From the NCBI GenBank assembly GCA_964291305.2, contig OZ219783.1, forward strand, positions 2,327,589 to 2,391,588: a stretch of DNA of 64,000 nt, given 5' to 3'. Shown here in pieces: positions 40,749 through 48,901 of this stretch. Origin of the DNA: VXNF01 sp964291305 (GTDB lineage: Bacteria; Actinomycetota; Acidimicrobiia; Acidimicrobiales; CATQHL01). A program made the translations under genes and the position numbers. Each line of letters opens with the position of its first letter. Within the stretch, counting starts at the first letter, position 1. The notes under the pieces are model-generated. The model made no database searches. It had not been told where the DNA came from and saw nothing but the letters and a program-made list of their open reading frames with translations.

Positions 40749-42467
40749 TTAGGTGTCCAGGCTTACCTGGGTGCTGCTTAGCCAGTTGCTAGGAATCACG
40801 GGCTTGGGGAAGAAGCGCCTGTCGGGCAAGTGCCTGGGGCCCCATGAGCCGCTGTCATTTTGCTGCTGCAGGCCGAACTCCACCCGGTCGTCGGACCATT
40901 TGCGAGCGACGATGCGCACTCTGATTTCCTCTACCAGCGCATCAGCCGTTTCAGCCACCCAGAGCGTCATCGTTGAACTCACTAACCAGCGCCCTACGGG
41001 GGTATTGGAGGGGAAGAGTCGCGCCTTGGGGAGCACTCTTGTGCCCCAGGAGTTGTCTTGCTGCCGCTGCTGCAGCCCGAACTCCAGCTTCCCGTTGCTC
41101 AGCTGGCGGGCCACGATCCTCACGTCGTTGTCGCCCACAGACGACCCCGCCATGTCAGCAGGCGGCGTCGACGAAGGCGGCGGCGGGGGCAGGTCGACGG
41201 CGCTAGTCGGGGGCTGCGCCGCGACTCCGCTGCACGTGATGTCGAACTCGAAGCCGAAGTCCGCAAACGGCCGGCTCCTTGTCCAGGTGAGGGTCTGCGT
41301 ATTGCCGCCGGCCACCACGCACCCGGCGGGTACGTGGCTAATGGTGACGGTCACCGTGCAACCTTCGACCACCGTGGAAGTAAGGCTCCGAGCTGCGGCT
41401 TGATAGGTGACGCCCGGCCCGAAGTTGGGAGAGAGATTGGAGTGGACTGTGTGACGACCCGACAAAAGCGTGACTCGCCAACCGCCGCCGGGCAGTAGGT
41501 AGAGTCCCGGGCCTCCAGTCGGGGTGATGGCCGGAGGCAAAGCGTTGATCCCGGCGCAAGAGCGGACGATGCCGTAAGACACGCCGACATTGCCAGCCGA
41601 GCCAACGACATCTTGAATAATCCAAATCCGCGCAGGCTCGATCTTCAACTGGGGGCTCAAGTCTACGGTGATCGTGCCAGCAGAGGTGGTGAACGTCGTC
41701 CCGCCGGTTACCACCGTGAAGGGGGAGGGGTCGTTGGTAATGAACGCCTGGAACTGGCACATAGAGCCTATCGGGGTGCCGTCTAGACTCCGCTTAACTG
41801 CGCCGCTGGTACCCCCCCGCATTATGAAGGAGAAGCTGAGGTTGCAGCCTTGAGTATTCCTCGTGGCGAGGTGGGGGCGGACGCTCACCGTAAAGTCGGT
41901 CACTTCCACTGCCCGCCGGACCCTAGAAGTGAGGGCGTCGTCCCTGGAAGTAGCCGGGAGCGCTTTTACGACGGTGCTGGGGTTAATGCTAAAGGTGGCG
42001 GTGACGGAGGATTGGCATTTCATCGGCGTCTTGTGCTTGACTGAAATGAAACTCTCGCCTGACCTAGCACTCGAGCCCGAGTTGAGCCTGTCTTCGAAAC
42101 CCTCAGTGGCACCCTCGCCCCAGGCGAGCTGGGCATCGCACACTTCACTGTTGTTTTTGCGGCGAGCTTGGGCGGTGAAGTCGTAGGAGCACGTGCCGGT
42201 GTCTAGCGCCACCCCACTTTGGCTGCCCTCACTGAGCCATCCGGTGACGAAGCCTTCAGCACCGAGCCCTTGGGTGGGGGTGCACCCACCGAGCGATACG
42301 ACGGTGACTCGCATCTCCCAGGCCACTTCGGTGTCGGCGGTGTCTTCGTTCTCGAACGTGATGACTTCGATTTTCTGAGCCGACGCCGGCGACGCCGCAA
42401 GCGTGAGAGCCGTGCCTAGTAACGCGAGTGCTACTAAGGCCTTAGTGAGGATCCGAAGATGCAACAT
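40749..42467 (-). CDS. Secreted protein of unknown family, paralogue 1 (two C-terminal repeat modules)
   Basis: A 572-residue exported protein. The signal peptide (residues 1-30) ends ...LAASPASAQ. The N-terminal region has EVAWEMRVTVVSLGGCTPTQ, the middle IIQDVVGSAGNVGVSYGIVRSCAG, and a later segment CTVTVTISHVPAGCVVAGGN with RPFADFGFEFDITC; these are shared with the next two genes. Unlike them it ends in two copies of a module of about 55 residues: VRIVARQLSNGKLEFGLQQ to GRWLVSSTMTL and VRIVARKWSDDRVEFGLQQ to SNWLSSTQVSL. A Pro-rich linker precedes them. Many spaced cysteines suggest disulfides outside the cell. I do not recognise a named family; the function is unknown. A TATAAT-like -10 is not evident. 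Confidence 0.78.
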   Translation of the reverse strand: MLHLRILTKALVALALLGTALTLAASPASAQKIEVITFENEDTADTEVAWEMRVTVVSLGGCTPTQGLGAEGFVTGWLSEGSQSGVALDTGTCSYDFTAQARRKNNSEVCDAQLAWGEGATEGFEDRLNSGSSARSGESFISVKHKTPMKCQSSVTATFSINPSTVVKALPATSRDDALTSRVRRAVEVTDFTVSVRPHLATRNTQGCNLSFSFIMRGGTSGAVKRSLDGTPIGSMCQFQAFITNDPSPFTVVTGGTTFTTSAGTITVDLSPQLKIEPARIWIIQDVVGSAGNVGVSYGIVRSCAGINALPPAITPTGGPGLYLLPGGGWRVTLLSGRHTVHSNLSPNFGPGVTYQAAARSLTSTVVEGCTVTVTISHVPAGCVVAGGNTQTLTWTRSRPFADFGFEFDITCSGVAAQPPTSAVDLPPPPPSSTPPADMAGSSVGDNDVRIVARQLSNGKLEFGLQQRQQDNSWGTRVLPKARLFPSNTPVGRWLVSSTMTLWVAETADALVEEIRVRIVARKWSDDRVEFGLQQQNDSGSWGPRHLPDRRFFPKPVIPSNWLSSTQVSLDT

Positions 42468-42575
42468 TGTGCGCCCTTTCTCATCGGCCGAGGTCAGCAG
42501 ATCACCGGCTCAACGATCCCGTCTGAGTTCTAAGTGTAGTTGCCTAGCGCGCGGTGTGTAAGGAATAGGGGGGAT

Positions 42576-43970
42576 TCAGCCGGTTGGCATGTCGAGCGCG
42601 GGGCCATCGCGCGGCTCTGCGCTCGGGGGGTCAGCCTCGCCAGCCGGCTCCGCCAACTCCACCATGCCAGTTACATCATCGGCGTTAGTGTCGTCGGCGT
42701 CTGTGGGTTCAGCAGCTGGGAGTGTCCCTAAGTCGGCGTCGCTGGGCTCAGCACCGTACCTGGCTGCGCCGCACCGGATGTCGAACTCGAAGTCGAAGTT
42801 GCGAATGGGGTTGGTGACGGTCCAGGTGAGTGTCTGGGTGGGTTCGCCGTCGACGACGCATTCGGGTGACAGGCGAGGCAGCGAGACGGTCACAGAGCAA
42901 TCCACGATGCGGTCGGAGTCCAAAGCGGCCGCCACCGCCGGATATGTGGCGGTCGCCCCGAAGGCGGGCGCGCTTGGGGCGTGCACCGTGAACCTGCCTT
43001 CCTGCAACGACACCGAGGCGACGCTGGCGTCCGGCGACTGCACCGACCGTCCACCGCAAGAGCGCGCAATCGTGTAAGAGGCGGTGCCCTGGTTGTTTGA
43101 GCCAAGTACGTCTTGCACGATGACGATGCGCGCCTGCGGCAGGCTAACCAGCGAAGTGAGGTCTACCGCTTGGTAAACGCCGTCAGAGAACGTGACGGAC
43201 CGACCTTCGGGCACTTCGAACAGCGGCGACGCACTGGTGATCGCAGCTTTGAAAGTGCATGGCCCTCCGCTGGCTTTCAGGGAGTGCCGCACTCCCTGGC
43301 TGCCGCCGAGAAGTGAGACGCGGGCACTCTGGTCGCAACCTGCCGTTACTCTGCCAGAGCTGGCGTCGGGTGTGACGCCAACCTCGAACGCGGCGAGTTC
43401 TACGGCCCGGACGGCGAGTGCCCGAAAGTCTGAGTTCGCCGACAGCTGGTGGAGGTTTTCTACGACATCTGAGGGGTTGAAGAAGAAGCGCGTCTCGGCG
43501 GGAGGAGTGCAGATGCTGCCGGGCTTGCGGACTGCTGAGATCCGAACGGCGCCGTCGGGCTGCTGGGACGCGAAGACGTGGTTGTCGGCTGGCTGCGACC
43601 CGCCGGCGGGCTGCCAGGAGAGTTGCGAGGTGTGCCAGCAGTCGACGACTGTGTCGGACACCAGGCGGAACACGACGTGTATTTTGAAGTCGCACTCGCC
43701 GATGCTCAAAGCGAAGCCGATATCGCTTTTGCTGCTGACCCAGCCAGAGGAGTAGTCGAGGTCGGCTTTCGTAGGCGTGCAGCCCTCCACGGGGCGGACG
43801 GTGACCTGCATCTGCCATTTTTCTTTCGACGCGAGATCGTCGGTCATGTCGTTGCGGACGACATAAACATCGATCTTCCCGCTTTGGCCCGAGGCCGGCG
43901 CCGCGGCAAAAGATGCTGAGGCGACTAGGGCGGCCACAAGCAGTAAACGGCAGAGCCGGAAAGGCGGCAT
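42576..43970 (-). CDS. Secreted protein of unknown family, paralogue 2
   Basis: A 464-residue exported protein from ATG 43970; an in-frame ATG 24 codons earlier would bury the signal peptide. The signal is PFRLCRLLLVAALVASASFA with cleavage near PASGQSG. The body parallels its neighbours: KWQMQVTVRPVEGCTPTKADL, ARIVIVQDVLGSNNQGTASY, then CSVTVSLPRLSPECVVDGEP and IRNFDFEFDIRC. The C-terminus is acidic and ends GPALDMPTG; the sister protein at 44080 ends PADMATG. It lies 108 bases downstream of paralogue 1's start and 109 bases upstream of paralogue 3's end, all on the minus strand. Confidence 0.78.
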   Translation of the reverse strand: MPPFRLCRLLLVAALVASASFAAAPASGQSGKIDVYVVRNDMTDDLASKEKWQMQVTVRPVEGCTPTKADLDYSSGWVSSKSDIGFALSIGECDFKIHVVFRLVSDTVVDCWHTSQLSWQPAGGSQPADNHVFASQQPDGAVRISAVRKPGSICTPPAETRFFFNPSDVVENLHQLSANSDFRALAVRAVELAAFEVGVTPDASSGRVTAGCDQSARVSLLGGSQGVRHSLKASGGPCTFKAAITSASPLFEVPEGRSVTFSDGVYQAVDLTSLVSLPQARIVIVQDVLGSNNQGTASYTIARSCGGRSVQSPDASVASVSLQEGRFTVHAPSAPAFGATATYPAVAAALDSDRIVDCSVTVSLPRLSPECVVDGEPTQTLTWTVTNPIRNFDFEFDIRCGAARYGAEPSDADLGTLPAAEPTDADDTNADDVTGMVELAEPAGEADPPSAEPRDGPALDMPTG

Positions 43971-44079
43971 GGGTTTAGCGTAGCTGTCACTCGCCGGAGG
44001 ATTGGGGATGCAAGGGCGGCAAAACGGCGAGGGGGCCGGCACGAAGCCAGCCCCCTCGGGTTTGGAATCTAGGGTTGGA

Positions 44080-45837
44080 TCAGCCGGTAGCCATATCAGC
44101 CGGCGGGCCCATGTTCATGTCGCTGTCCATGTCCATGTCGCTGTCCATGTCCATGTCCATGTCGTCATCCATGTGCATGTCATCATCCATGTCCATGTCC
44201 ATGTCCATGTCGTCATCCATGTGCATGTCATCATCCATGTCCATTGACATGTCTTCGCACGTGAGGTCGAATCGTATGACGACCTGATTGCCGTTCACAT
44301 GTGTTGGATCGGTGAGGTTCCTTGAGTGTGAAGCATTCCCGCCGTCAGGCGTGCAGTTAGTGGGCAAGTTTGACACTGCTGCAGATATCGTGCATGGCTT
44401 GGCCTCATGGTTGAGTGCCAGACGCAATGCCCGGTAGCGGCCAGCTACGTCATCCATGGTCGGGCCCATGACTGCTTTGGAAATGTTGAAGTGACCTTCA
44501 CGCAGTTCCACAGTCGTGACCGCAGGCGTCGTAACAATTCCGCCCGTGCCCAACATGTTCGGAGGTAGGCCCGGAGTTGCGGGTGCACGGCACGCCTTGT
44601 CTTCAGTCAGCGTGTAGCGAGCTGTCGCACCACCGGCTTTGCCGGCGACGTTCTGAGTGATGTAAATGTCCCTCTGCGCCACCGCCACGGTGTGGGTTGC
44701 GCACAAGGTCATGCTGCTGACCGGGGCTGAAGCTGCAACTATGGTATCGGCAGCAGTACCTGTGCCATCTAGTGCGTTGTCAGTTCCGAGAGCTGAGATG
44801 AATCCCGACCGTCCGCAGTCTAAACCACCGATTAATCTTGTTTGAGTCGCCGGATCACCTCCGGTCTTGATGTACTCGTTGACTGGAACTGTGGTGTAGT
44901 TCTCTACTTTGCTCGTGTTAGAGCCAGCGCTTTTGGCAGCAAAGCCGTTAGGCAGTTCGGTCATGACATTGTACTTACAGTCCGCTGTTTCCCCTAGGGG
45001 TTTCTGAACCACTTTCACATTGGCAACAACTTTGTCATCATTCTTAGTAGCTGTACCTTGATCTTTGAGTTCAGTCATGGCCGAGCTTGCCTGGCACTCA
45101 GAGTGAGAGTTCGGCATCGGGGTGGCAGTCACTTTGAACTGGGTGTTCAGAACAGCTCCAGCCGTCACGTCCGCGGCCTGGTAGTTACCATCTGCGTCTC
45201 TATATGTGGCTGGAGTGTCACCCGATTTAGCCGCCGGAGACGGACCGACAGTCACGTTGATGACGTTCAGCCGATTGCATTCACTGTTATCGACAACGAA
45301 CACATAACCAGCCGAGTTATATGATGCGGAGCTGTCTACGAGTTTAGAATTGGTGCTGGTTTTCCAGACAACATCACTACTATTTCTCTGCACTGCAGTT
45401 CCAGCTTCCGGGTCATCTCCTGAGTTAAGTTTAAGGGAACAACGAGTGCCTTTATCTCCCGCAAGTCCAGAGATAAACGACAAAGACCAAACGTATTGAC
45501 AGTGTTCGCCGATAACGACGGCGATTTCTTGTTGCCGGCTTGAATCGGCGCTTTCGTAGTCAAAACTACTGACTGTGTCATAGCTCTTAGCTGAAGCCGG
45601 TACAGGTATTTCCCTCTTCATAGTGTCTGACGCGGGCGCCGTGTTGTAAGTTCTCCCACCATTACTGGTCGGGTCGCAATTACCCTCAGTGTGCCAGCTG
45701 ACCTCGTACGTTCCGGGGTAATAGTCTGTAGCGAACGTTACCACGGAAGTCTTCGCACTGGCCGGGCTGCTTGCTATCGCTAGCACCACAGCTAGGAGAC
45801 CAGCGACGCTCAGCACGCTAGTCAGAATCTTTCTCAT
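44080..45837 (-). CDS. Secreted protein of unknown family, paralogue 3, with a Met/Asp/His-rich tail
   Basis: A 585-residue exported protein. The signal peptide is KILTSVLSVAGLLAVVLAI with cleavage after SPASA. Shared parts are YEVSWHTEGNCDPTSNGG, RDIYITQNVAGKAGGATARY, LREGHFNISKAVMG, CTISAAVSNLPTNCTPDGGN and VVIRFDLTCEDM. After that Cys comes a tail of about 50 residues (530-578) made almost only of Met, Asp and His, as in DMHMDDDMDMDMD, then GPPADMATG. Such a tail could bind copper or other metals (inference). The DNA is visibly less GC-rich than in the neighbours, which hints at transfer or a different history. No pairing gene for metal uptake is next to it. Confidence 0.8.
   Translation of the reverse strand: MRKILTSVLSVAGLLAVVLAIASSPASAKTSVVTFATDYYPGTYEVSWHTEGNCDPTSNGGRTYNTAPASDTMKREIPVPASAKSYDTVSSFDYESADSSRQQEIAVVIGEHCQYVWSLSFISGLAGDKGTRCSLKLNSGDDPEAGTAVQRNSSDVVWKTSTNSKLVDSSASYNSAGYVFVVDNSECNRLNVINVTVGPSPAAKSGDTPATYRDADGNYQAADVTAGAVLNTQFKVTATPMPNSHSECQASSAMTELKDQGTATKNDDKVVANVKVVQKPLGETADCKYNVMTELPNGFAAKSAGSNTSKVENYTTVPVNEYIKTGGDPATQTRLIGGLDCGRSGFISALGTDNALDGTGTAADTIVAASAPVSSMTLCATHTVAVAQRDIYITQNVAGKAGGATARYTLTEDKACRAPATPGLPPNMLGTGGIVTTPAVTTVELREGHFNISKAVMGPTMDDVAGRYRALRLALNHEAKPCTISAAVSNLPTNCTPDGGNASHSRNLTDPTHVNGNQVVIRFDLTCEDMSMDMDDDMHMDDDMDMDMDMDDDMHMDDDMDMDMDSDMDMDSDMNMGPPADMATG
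44108..44247. repeat. Hexanucleotide-rich repeats encoding the Met/Asp/His tail
   Basis: Units such as ATGTCC and ATGTCGTCATCC recur over about 140 bases (plus strand), and a longer period of about 54 bases is visible, with CATGTGCATGTCATC at 44170-44184 and 44218-44232. Repeat number is likely to vary. Confidence 0.85.
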
Positions 45838-46065
45838 CTCGCTTATTTCCTTCCCTTGATTCCTTGAGGCTCCCCGGCACGCGCCGGAATGGCTGCCTCA
45901 CTCCAACAGGATCCCTATAGTACACGGCCGCCACGCAATAGGCAACACCTAAGAGGCACCACCTCCGCGGCGACGCCGGAGCGCTCCGCCGTGGGCACCT
46001 GAGCGCTCCCCGCCGAGGCGGGTTCCGGCCCAAACGCCAAGCCCAAGACTACCCAACCCAGCACC

Positions 46066-46145
46066 CCCCAACCAACACCGCCCGCCAAGCACCCCATTTC
46101 GCTGTTACCCGGACGTGTTTCCCCAACCAACACCGCCCGCCAAGC
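46066..46145. repeat. Direct repeat of 25 bp
   Basis: Copies at 46066-46090 and 46121-46145, both reading CCCCAACCAACACC then GCCCGCCAAGC. They lie in the C-rich intergenic region. Confidence 0.85.
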
Positions 46146-46267
46146 CCCTCGGCGATTCAGTTAGGCACCCAGTCTCGCTATGCCCTGCGGCTAGAACACA
46201 CCCAACACCCCTGCCATACCCGGCACACCCCTGCCATAACCGGCCGACCGCTCCCGCCGCAGGCCTG

Positions 46268-46475
46268 CAAACACTCTCCACCACGGGCACCCGGCCACAC
46301 CCCCGCCAGGGCCACCCAAGGCGCACCTTCAAACACTCCCCACCACGGGCACCCGGCCACACCCAGACTGGTATGAGGCCCGGCCCCCCCAAGGCGCACC
46401 TGCAAACACTCCCCACCACGGGCACCCGGCCACACCCCCGCCGCAACCACCCGGCTACACCCCCGCCAGGGCCAC
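46268..46475. repeat. Tandem repeat of about 62-73 bp, three copies
   Basis: Units begin at 46268, 46330 and 46403 with CAAACACTCYCCACC and continue ACGGGCACCCGGCCACAC; the parts that follow differ more. A similar CGGGCACCCGGCCACAC core occurs once in each unit. The region is C-rich on the plus strand. Confidence 0.85.
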
Positions 46476-46731
46476 CCCGCAGTCCCACAGCCAGGGCCCA
46501 CAGCCAGGGCCGCCTAACGGCAGCCGCCAAAACCACCCCACCCACCCCACCACTTTCCAATAGCAGCCGGGCCCCTCCCAGCCCCCAACCCGTCGCGCTC
46601 ACCGAACCTCTGCCCGGTCGAGTTCCCCAACCCCCGAAGCCGACGGAAAGGGCTATGCAGTGAACGCAGTGGGCGGGGAAGTTAGATGCCCTCAATGCCG
46701 GTTAGGAGGGCTCGGATTTGGCTGGCAGCTG

Positions 46732-47412
46732 CTAGTCGGCAGCGGCGAGCACTTCCCCGCGGCCGACGCTCTTGGCCAGCGAGATGACAGCATCTGCGAG
46801 CCTGTCGATACGGCCACCGAGCTTGTCGATGCGATCGTTGGTGTGTCTAGCCGAGTCCTCGATCTTCTGGTCTACCGCCTCGAACTGCTGGTCTACCTTC
46901 TCGAACTGCTGGTCGACCTTCTCAAACTTCTGGTCTACCGCCTCGAACTTCTGGTGGACCTTCTCAAACTGCTGGTCTACCGCCTCGAACTGCTGGTTTA
47001 CCCTCTCGAACTGCTGGTCGACCTTCTCAAACTTCTGGTCGACCTTCTCAAACTTCTGGTCGACCTTCTCAAACTTCTGGTCTACCGCCTCGAACTGCTG
47101 GTCTACCTTCTCGAACTGCTGGTGGACCTCAGCCCTGAACTCCGCTAACTGCTGGTCGGCCCGCTGGAGCCTTTGATCGAACCGCTCCTCCATCCGCTCG
47201 AGCCTTTGATCGAACCGCTCCTCCATCCGCTCGAGCCTTTGGTCGAACCGGTCACCCATCCGCTCGAGCCTTTGGTCGAACCGGTCACCCATCCGCTCGA
47301 ATCTTTGGTCGATCTGGTCGAATCGGGCGCCGTTTCGGCGGTCTAGGTAGATCATGAGCATCAGCCCGGCGGTGAACCCAAAGCTGAGGAGTGCGATGAT
47401 TACTTGTTCCAT
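46732..47412 (-). CDS. Membrane-anchored coiled-coil protein, longest paralogue
   Basis: A 226-residue protein. After the membrane segment (residues 3-22, QVIIALLSFGFTAGLMLMIY) and YLDRRNGARFDQI comes a very long coiled coil: four 11-residue repeats of the type RFDQRLERMEE, then about twelve 7-residue repeats of the type VDQKFEK, and RIDKLGGRIDRLAD. It ends DAVISLAKSVGRGEVLAAAD. It shares both ends with the relatives at 37284, 47666 and 48428. It would be a membrane-bound rod of about 25-30 nm if fully helical (inference). Its start is opposite to 47666 across an AT-rich region. Confidence 0.75.
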   Translation of the reverse strand: MEQVIIALLSFGFTAGLMLMIYLDRRNGARFDQIDQRFERMGDRFDQRLERMGDRFDQRLERMEERFDQRLERMEERFDQRLQRADQQLAEFRAEVHQQFEKVDQQFEAVDQKFEKVDQKFEKVDQKFEKVDQQFERVNQQFEAVDQQFEKVHQKFEAVDQKFEKVDQQFEKVDQQFEAVDQKIEDSARHTNDRIDKLGGRIDRLADAVISLAKSVGRGEVLAAAD

Positions 47413-47544
47413 GATTGCTCATCTCCCATAGTAGTCGAAGGTTTGCTAGCTAGAGGCCGGGCCGCCGAGCAGTCCGTCGTGCTCGCCCCAAGCACCAGCC
47501 CAAGACTTCCGCCCCGTCGAGGTGGCCAACAGTCACATCAATGT

Positions 47545-47572
47545 ATTATAATATGATTTCATGTAGTATCAA
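47545..47572 (-). promoter_or_regulatory. Strong sigma-70-type promoter of the long coiled-coil gene
   Basis: On the minus strand TTGATA (47567-47572) and TATAAT (47545-47550) are separated by 16 bases; the -10 is a perfect consensus. It lies in an AT-rich stretch between divergent paralogues, about 135 bases before the start at 47412. Confidence 0.6.
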
Positions 47573-47604
47573 CTATGCTCTTGGAGAAGGGTGCCCCCGG
47601 GCTA

Positions 47605-47636
47605 CCTGGCCGCCAGGCCCTTTTCAGCAAGCAACC
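47605..47636 (+). promoter_or_regulatory. Leader hairpin of the coiled-coil gene at 47666
   Basis: CCTGG and CCAGG around a 3-base loop (47605-47617) are followed by CCCTTTTCAGCAAGCAA, as in the leader of the relative at 37284. The start ATG is 30 bases downstream. Confidence 0.45.
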
Positions 47637-47665
47637 AAACCGACTACCATGAGAGACGAGTAATC

Positions 47666-48124
47666 ATGGAACAAGTAATCATCGCACTCCTAAGCTTCCT
47701 GAGCCTCGGGTTCACCGCCGGGCTGATGCTCGTGATCTACCTAGACCGCCGAAACGGCGCCCGATTCGACCAGATCGAACAAAGAACCAACCAACAATTC
47801 GAACGGTTCGACCAAAAGTTCGAACGGTTCGACCAAAAGATGGAGCAGCGGTTCGAACGGGTCGACGAGAAGATCGCGGAGTCGGCCAGGCAAACCAACG
47901 ATCGCATCGACAAACTCGACAGCCGCATCGACAAACTCGACGATCGCATCGACAAACTCGACGATCGCATCGACAAACTCGACGATCGCATCGACAAACT
48001 CGACGATCGCATCGACAGGCTCGACGGCCGCGTCGACAGACTTGCCGACGCTGTTATCTCACTAGCTAAGAGCGTCGGCCGAGAAGAAGCGCTCCGCGAA
48101 GAAGCATTCGCAGCCGCCGAATAG
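47666..48124 (+). CDS. Membrane-anchored coiled-coil protein with RIDKLDD repeats
   Basis: A 152-residue protein from ATG 47666; the frame is open 25 codons further, but the same start and leader are found in the relatives. The anchor is QVIIALLSFLSLGFTAGL and the linker YLDRRNGARFDQI. Heptads of the type RFDQKFE follow and then seven units of the RIDKLDD type (residues 80-128). The end is DAVISLAKSVGREEALREEAFAAAE. It has three more residues in the anchor than the other members. The gene is divergent from the paralogue at 46732. Confidence 0.75.
   Translation: MEQVIIALLSFLSLGFTAGLMLVIYLDRRNGARFDQIEQRTNQQFERFDQKFERFDQKMEQRFERVDEKIAESARQTNDRIDKLDSRIDKLDDRIDKLDDRIDKLDDRIDKLDDRIDRLDGRVDRLADAVISLAKSVGREEALREEAFAAAE
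47903..48049. repeat. 21-bp tandem repeat, seven units
   Basis: Units of 21 bases, such as CGCATCGACAAACTCGACGA plus T, encode RIDKLDD. The second to fifth units are almost identical. The repeat number probably varies between strains, as in a VNTR. Confidence 0.92.
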
Positions 48125-48427
48125 CCGCCGCCTCCCAACATCAGGCTTCTGCAACCGGCATTCCGGGCAACCACGCTCAACGTCCCACGCCCCCCCCCCC
48201 CCCGAACACATCGCAGGCTCCCCTGGCTCTCCCCGGCGAGCCTCATCAACCCCCCAAACGTCCCCCACCCCTCCCATCAGAAAACCTAAAAATACTGAAA
48301 ATCATTGTAAAGTGATTAATAGGGCTGATAGCCTGAGCACGGGGCTACTATCGGCATCGAGCGGCTGACCCGCCCCCAGACCTTTCCCGCCAAACAGGCC
48401 ATCGGCTAACCTAGGAGACGCGCAATC
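48125..48427. other. Intergenic stretch with a poly-C run and an AT-rich block
   Basis: No gene is seen. A run of 14 C (48190-48203) lies after the stop of the coiled-coil gene, and 48275-48330 is AT-rich and may hold the promoter of the next paralogue; a TTGTAA at 48305 has no clear -10 partner. Confidence 0.5.
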
Positions 48428-48826
48428 ATGGAACAGCTAATCATCGCACTCCTCAGCCTCGGGTTCACCGCCGGGCTGATGCTCATGATCTACCTAGACC
48501 GCCGAAACGGCGCCCGATTCGATCTAATGGAGAATCGATTCGAGAAGGTCGACCAGCAGTTCAGAGAGTTCAGAACCGAAGTAGACGAGAAGTTCGCGGA
48601 ATCGGCCAGGCAAACCAACGGCCGCATCGACAGACTTGCCGACAGGCTCGAAGGTCGCATCGACAAACTCGACGCTCGCATCGACAAGCTCGACGGTCGC
48701 GTCGACAGACTTGCCGACAGACTCGACGGCCGCATCGACAAGCTGACCGACGCTGTTATCTCACTAGCTAAGAGCGTCGGCCGCGAAGAAGCGCTCCGCG
48801 AAGAAGCGCTAGCAGCCGCTGAATAG
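48428..48826 (+). CDS. Membrane-anchored coiled-coil protein, fourth paralogue
   Basis: A 132-residue protein behind an AGGAG ribosome site. The anchor is QLIIALLSLGFTAGLMLMIY, the linker YLDRRNGARFDLM, and the coiled coil has RFEKVDQQFREF, then GRIDRLADRLEG and RIDKLDARIDKLDG units in alternation. The end is DAVISLAKSVGREEALREEALAAAE. It is followed by a hairpin and the convergent groEL gene. Confidence 0.75.
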   Translation: MEQLIIALLSLGFTAGLMLMIYLDRRNGARFDLMENRFEKVDQQFREFRTEVDEKFAESARQTNGRIDRLADRLEGRIDKLDARIDKLDGRVDRLADRLDGRIDKLTDAVISLAKSVGREEALREEALAAAE

Positions 48827-48837
48827 ATGTAGGCCTT

Positions 48838-48867
48838 CGGCGGATCGACTCGACTGACGATCCGCCG
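48838..48867. terminator. Candidate bidirectional terminator between the coiled-coil gene and groEL
   Basis: A perfect 10-bp inverted repeat, CGGCGGATCG and CGATCCGCCG, with a 10-base loop sits between the convergent stops of 48428-48826 and groEL. It has only a short T-run (ATTTA) on the plus side, so termination may be partial. Confidence 0.5.
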
Positions 48868-48901
48868 ATTTAGGCCAGGAGACTTTGGCCCCGAGGGGCT
48901 G

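Larger units (their letters stand above)
45838..46731. other. Long intergenic region rich in C and in repeats, no convincing gene
   Basis: Nearly 900 bases separate paralogue 3 from the coiled-coil gene. It contains several open frames on both strands, but these are Pro/Thr/His- or Gly/Arg-rich products of repeats and none looks like a protein. The first 80 bases upstream of paralogue 3 probably hold its promoter (region 45840-45925). The direct repeats at 46066 and 46268 fill most of the rest. Confidence 0.6.

Noticed and set aside
46105..46695. Protein-coding genes on both strands of the C-rich region
   Set aside because: Both frames are products of the tandem repeats (Gly/Arg-rich or Pro/Thr-rich), have no ribosome site and no conserved look.
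47547..47552. Plus-strand TATAAT as promoter of the gene at 47666
   Set aside because: No -35-like hexamer lies at a proper distance on the plus strand, while the minus strand has a good -35 for the overlapping -10.
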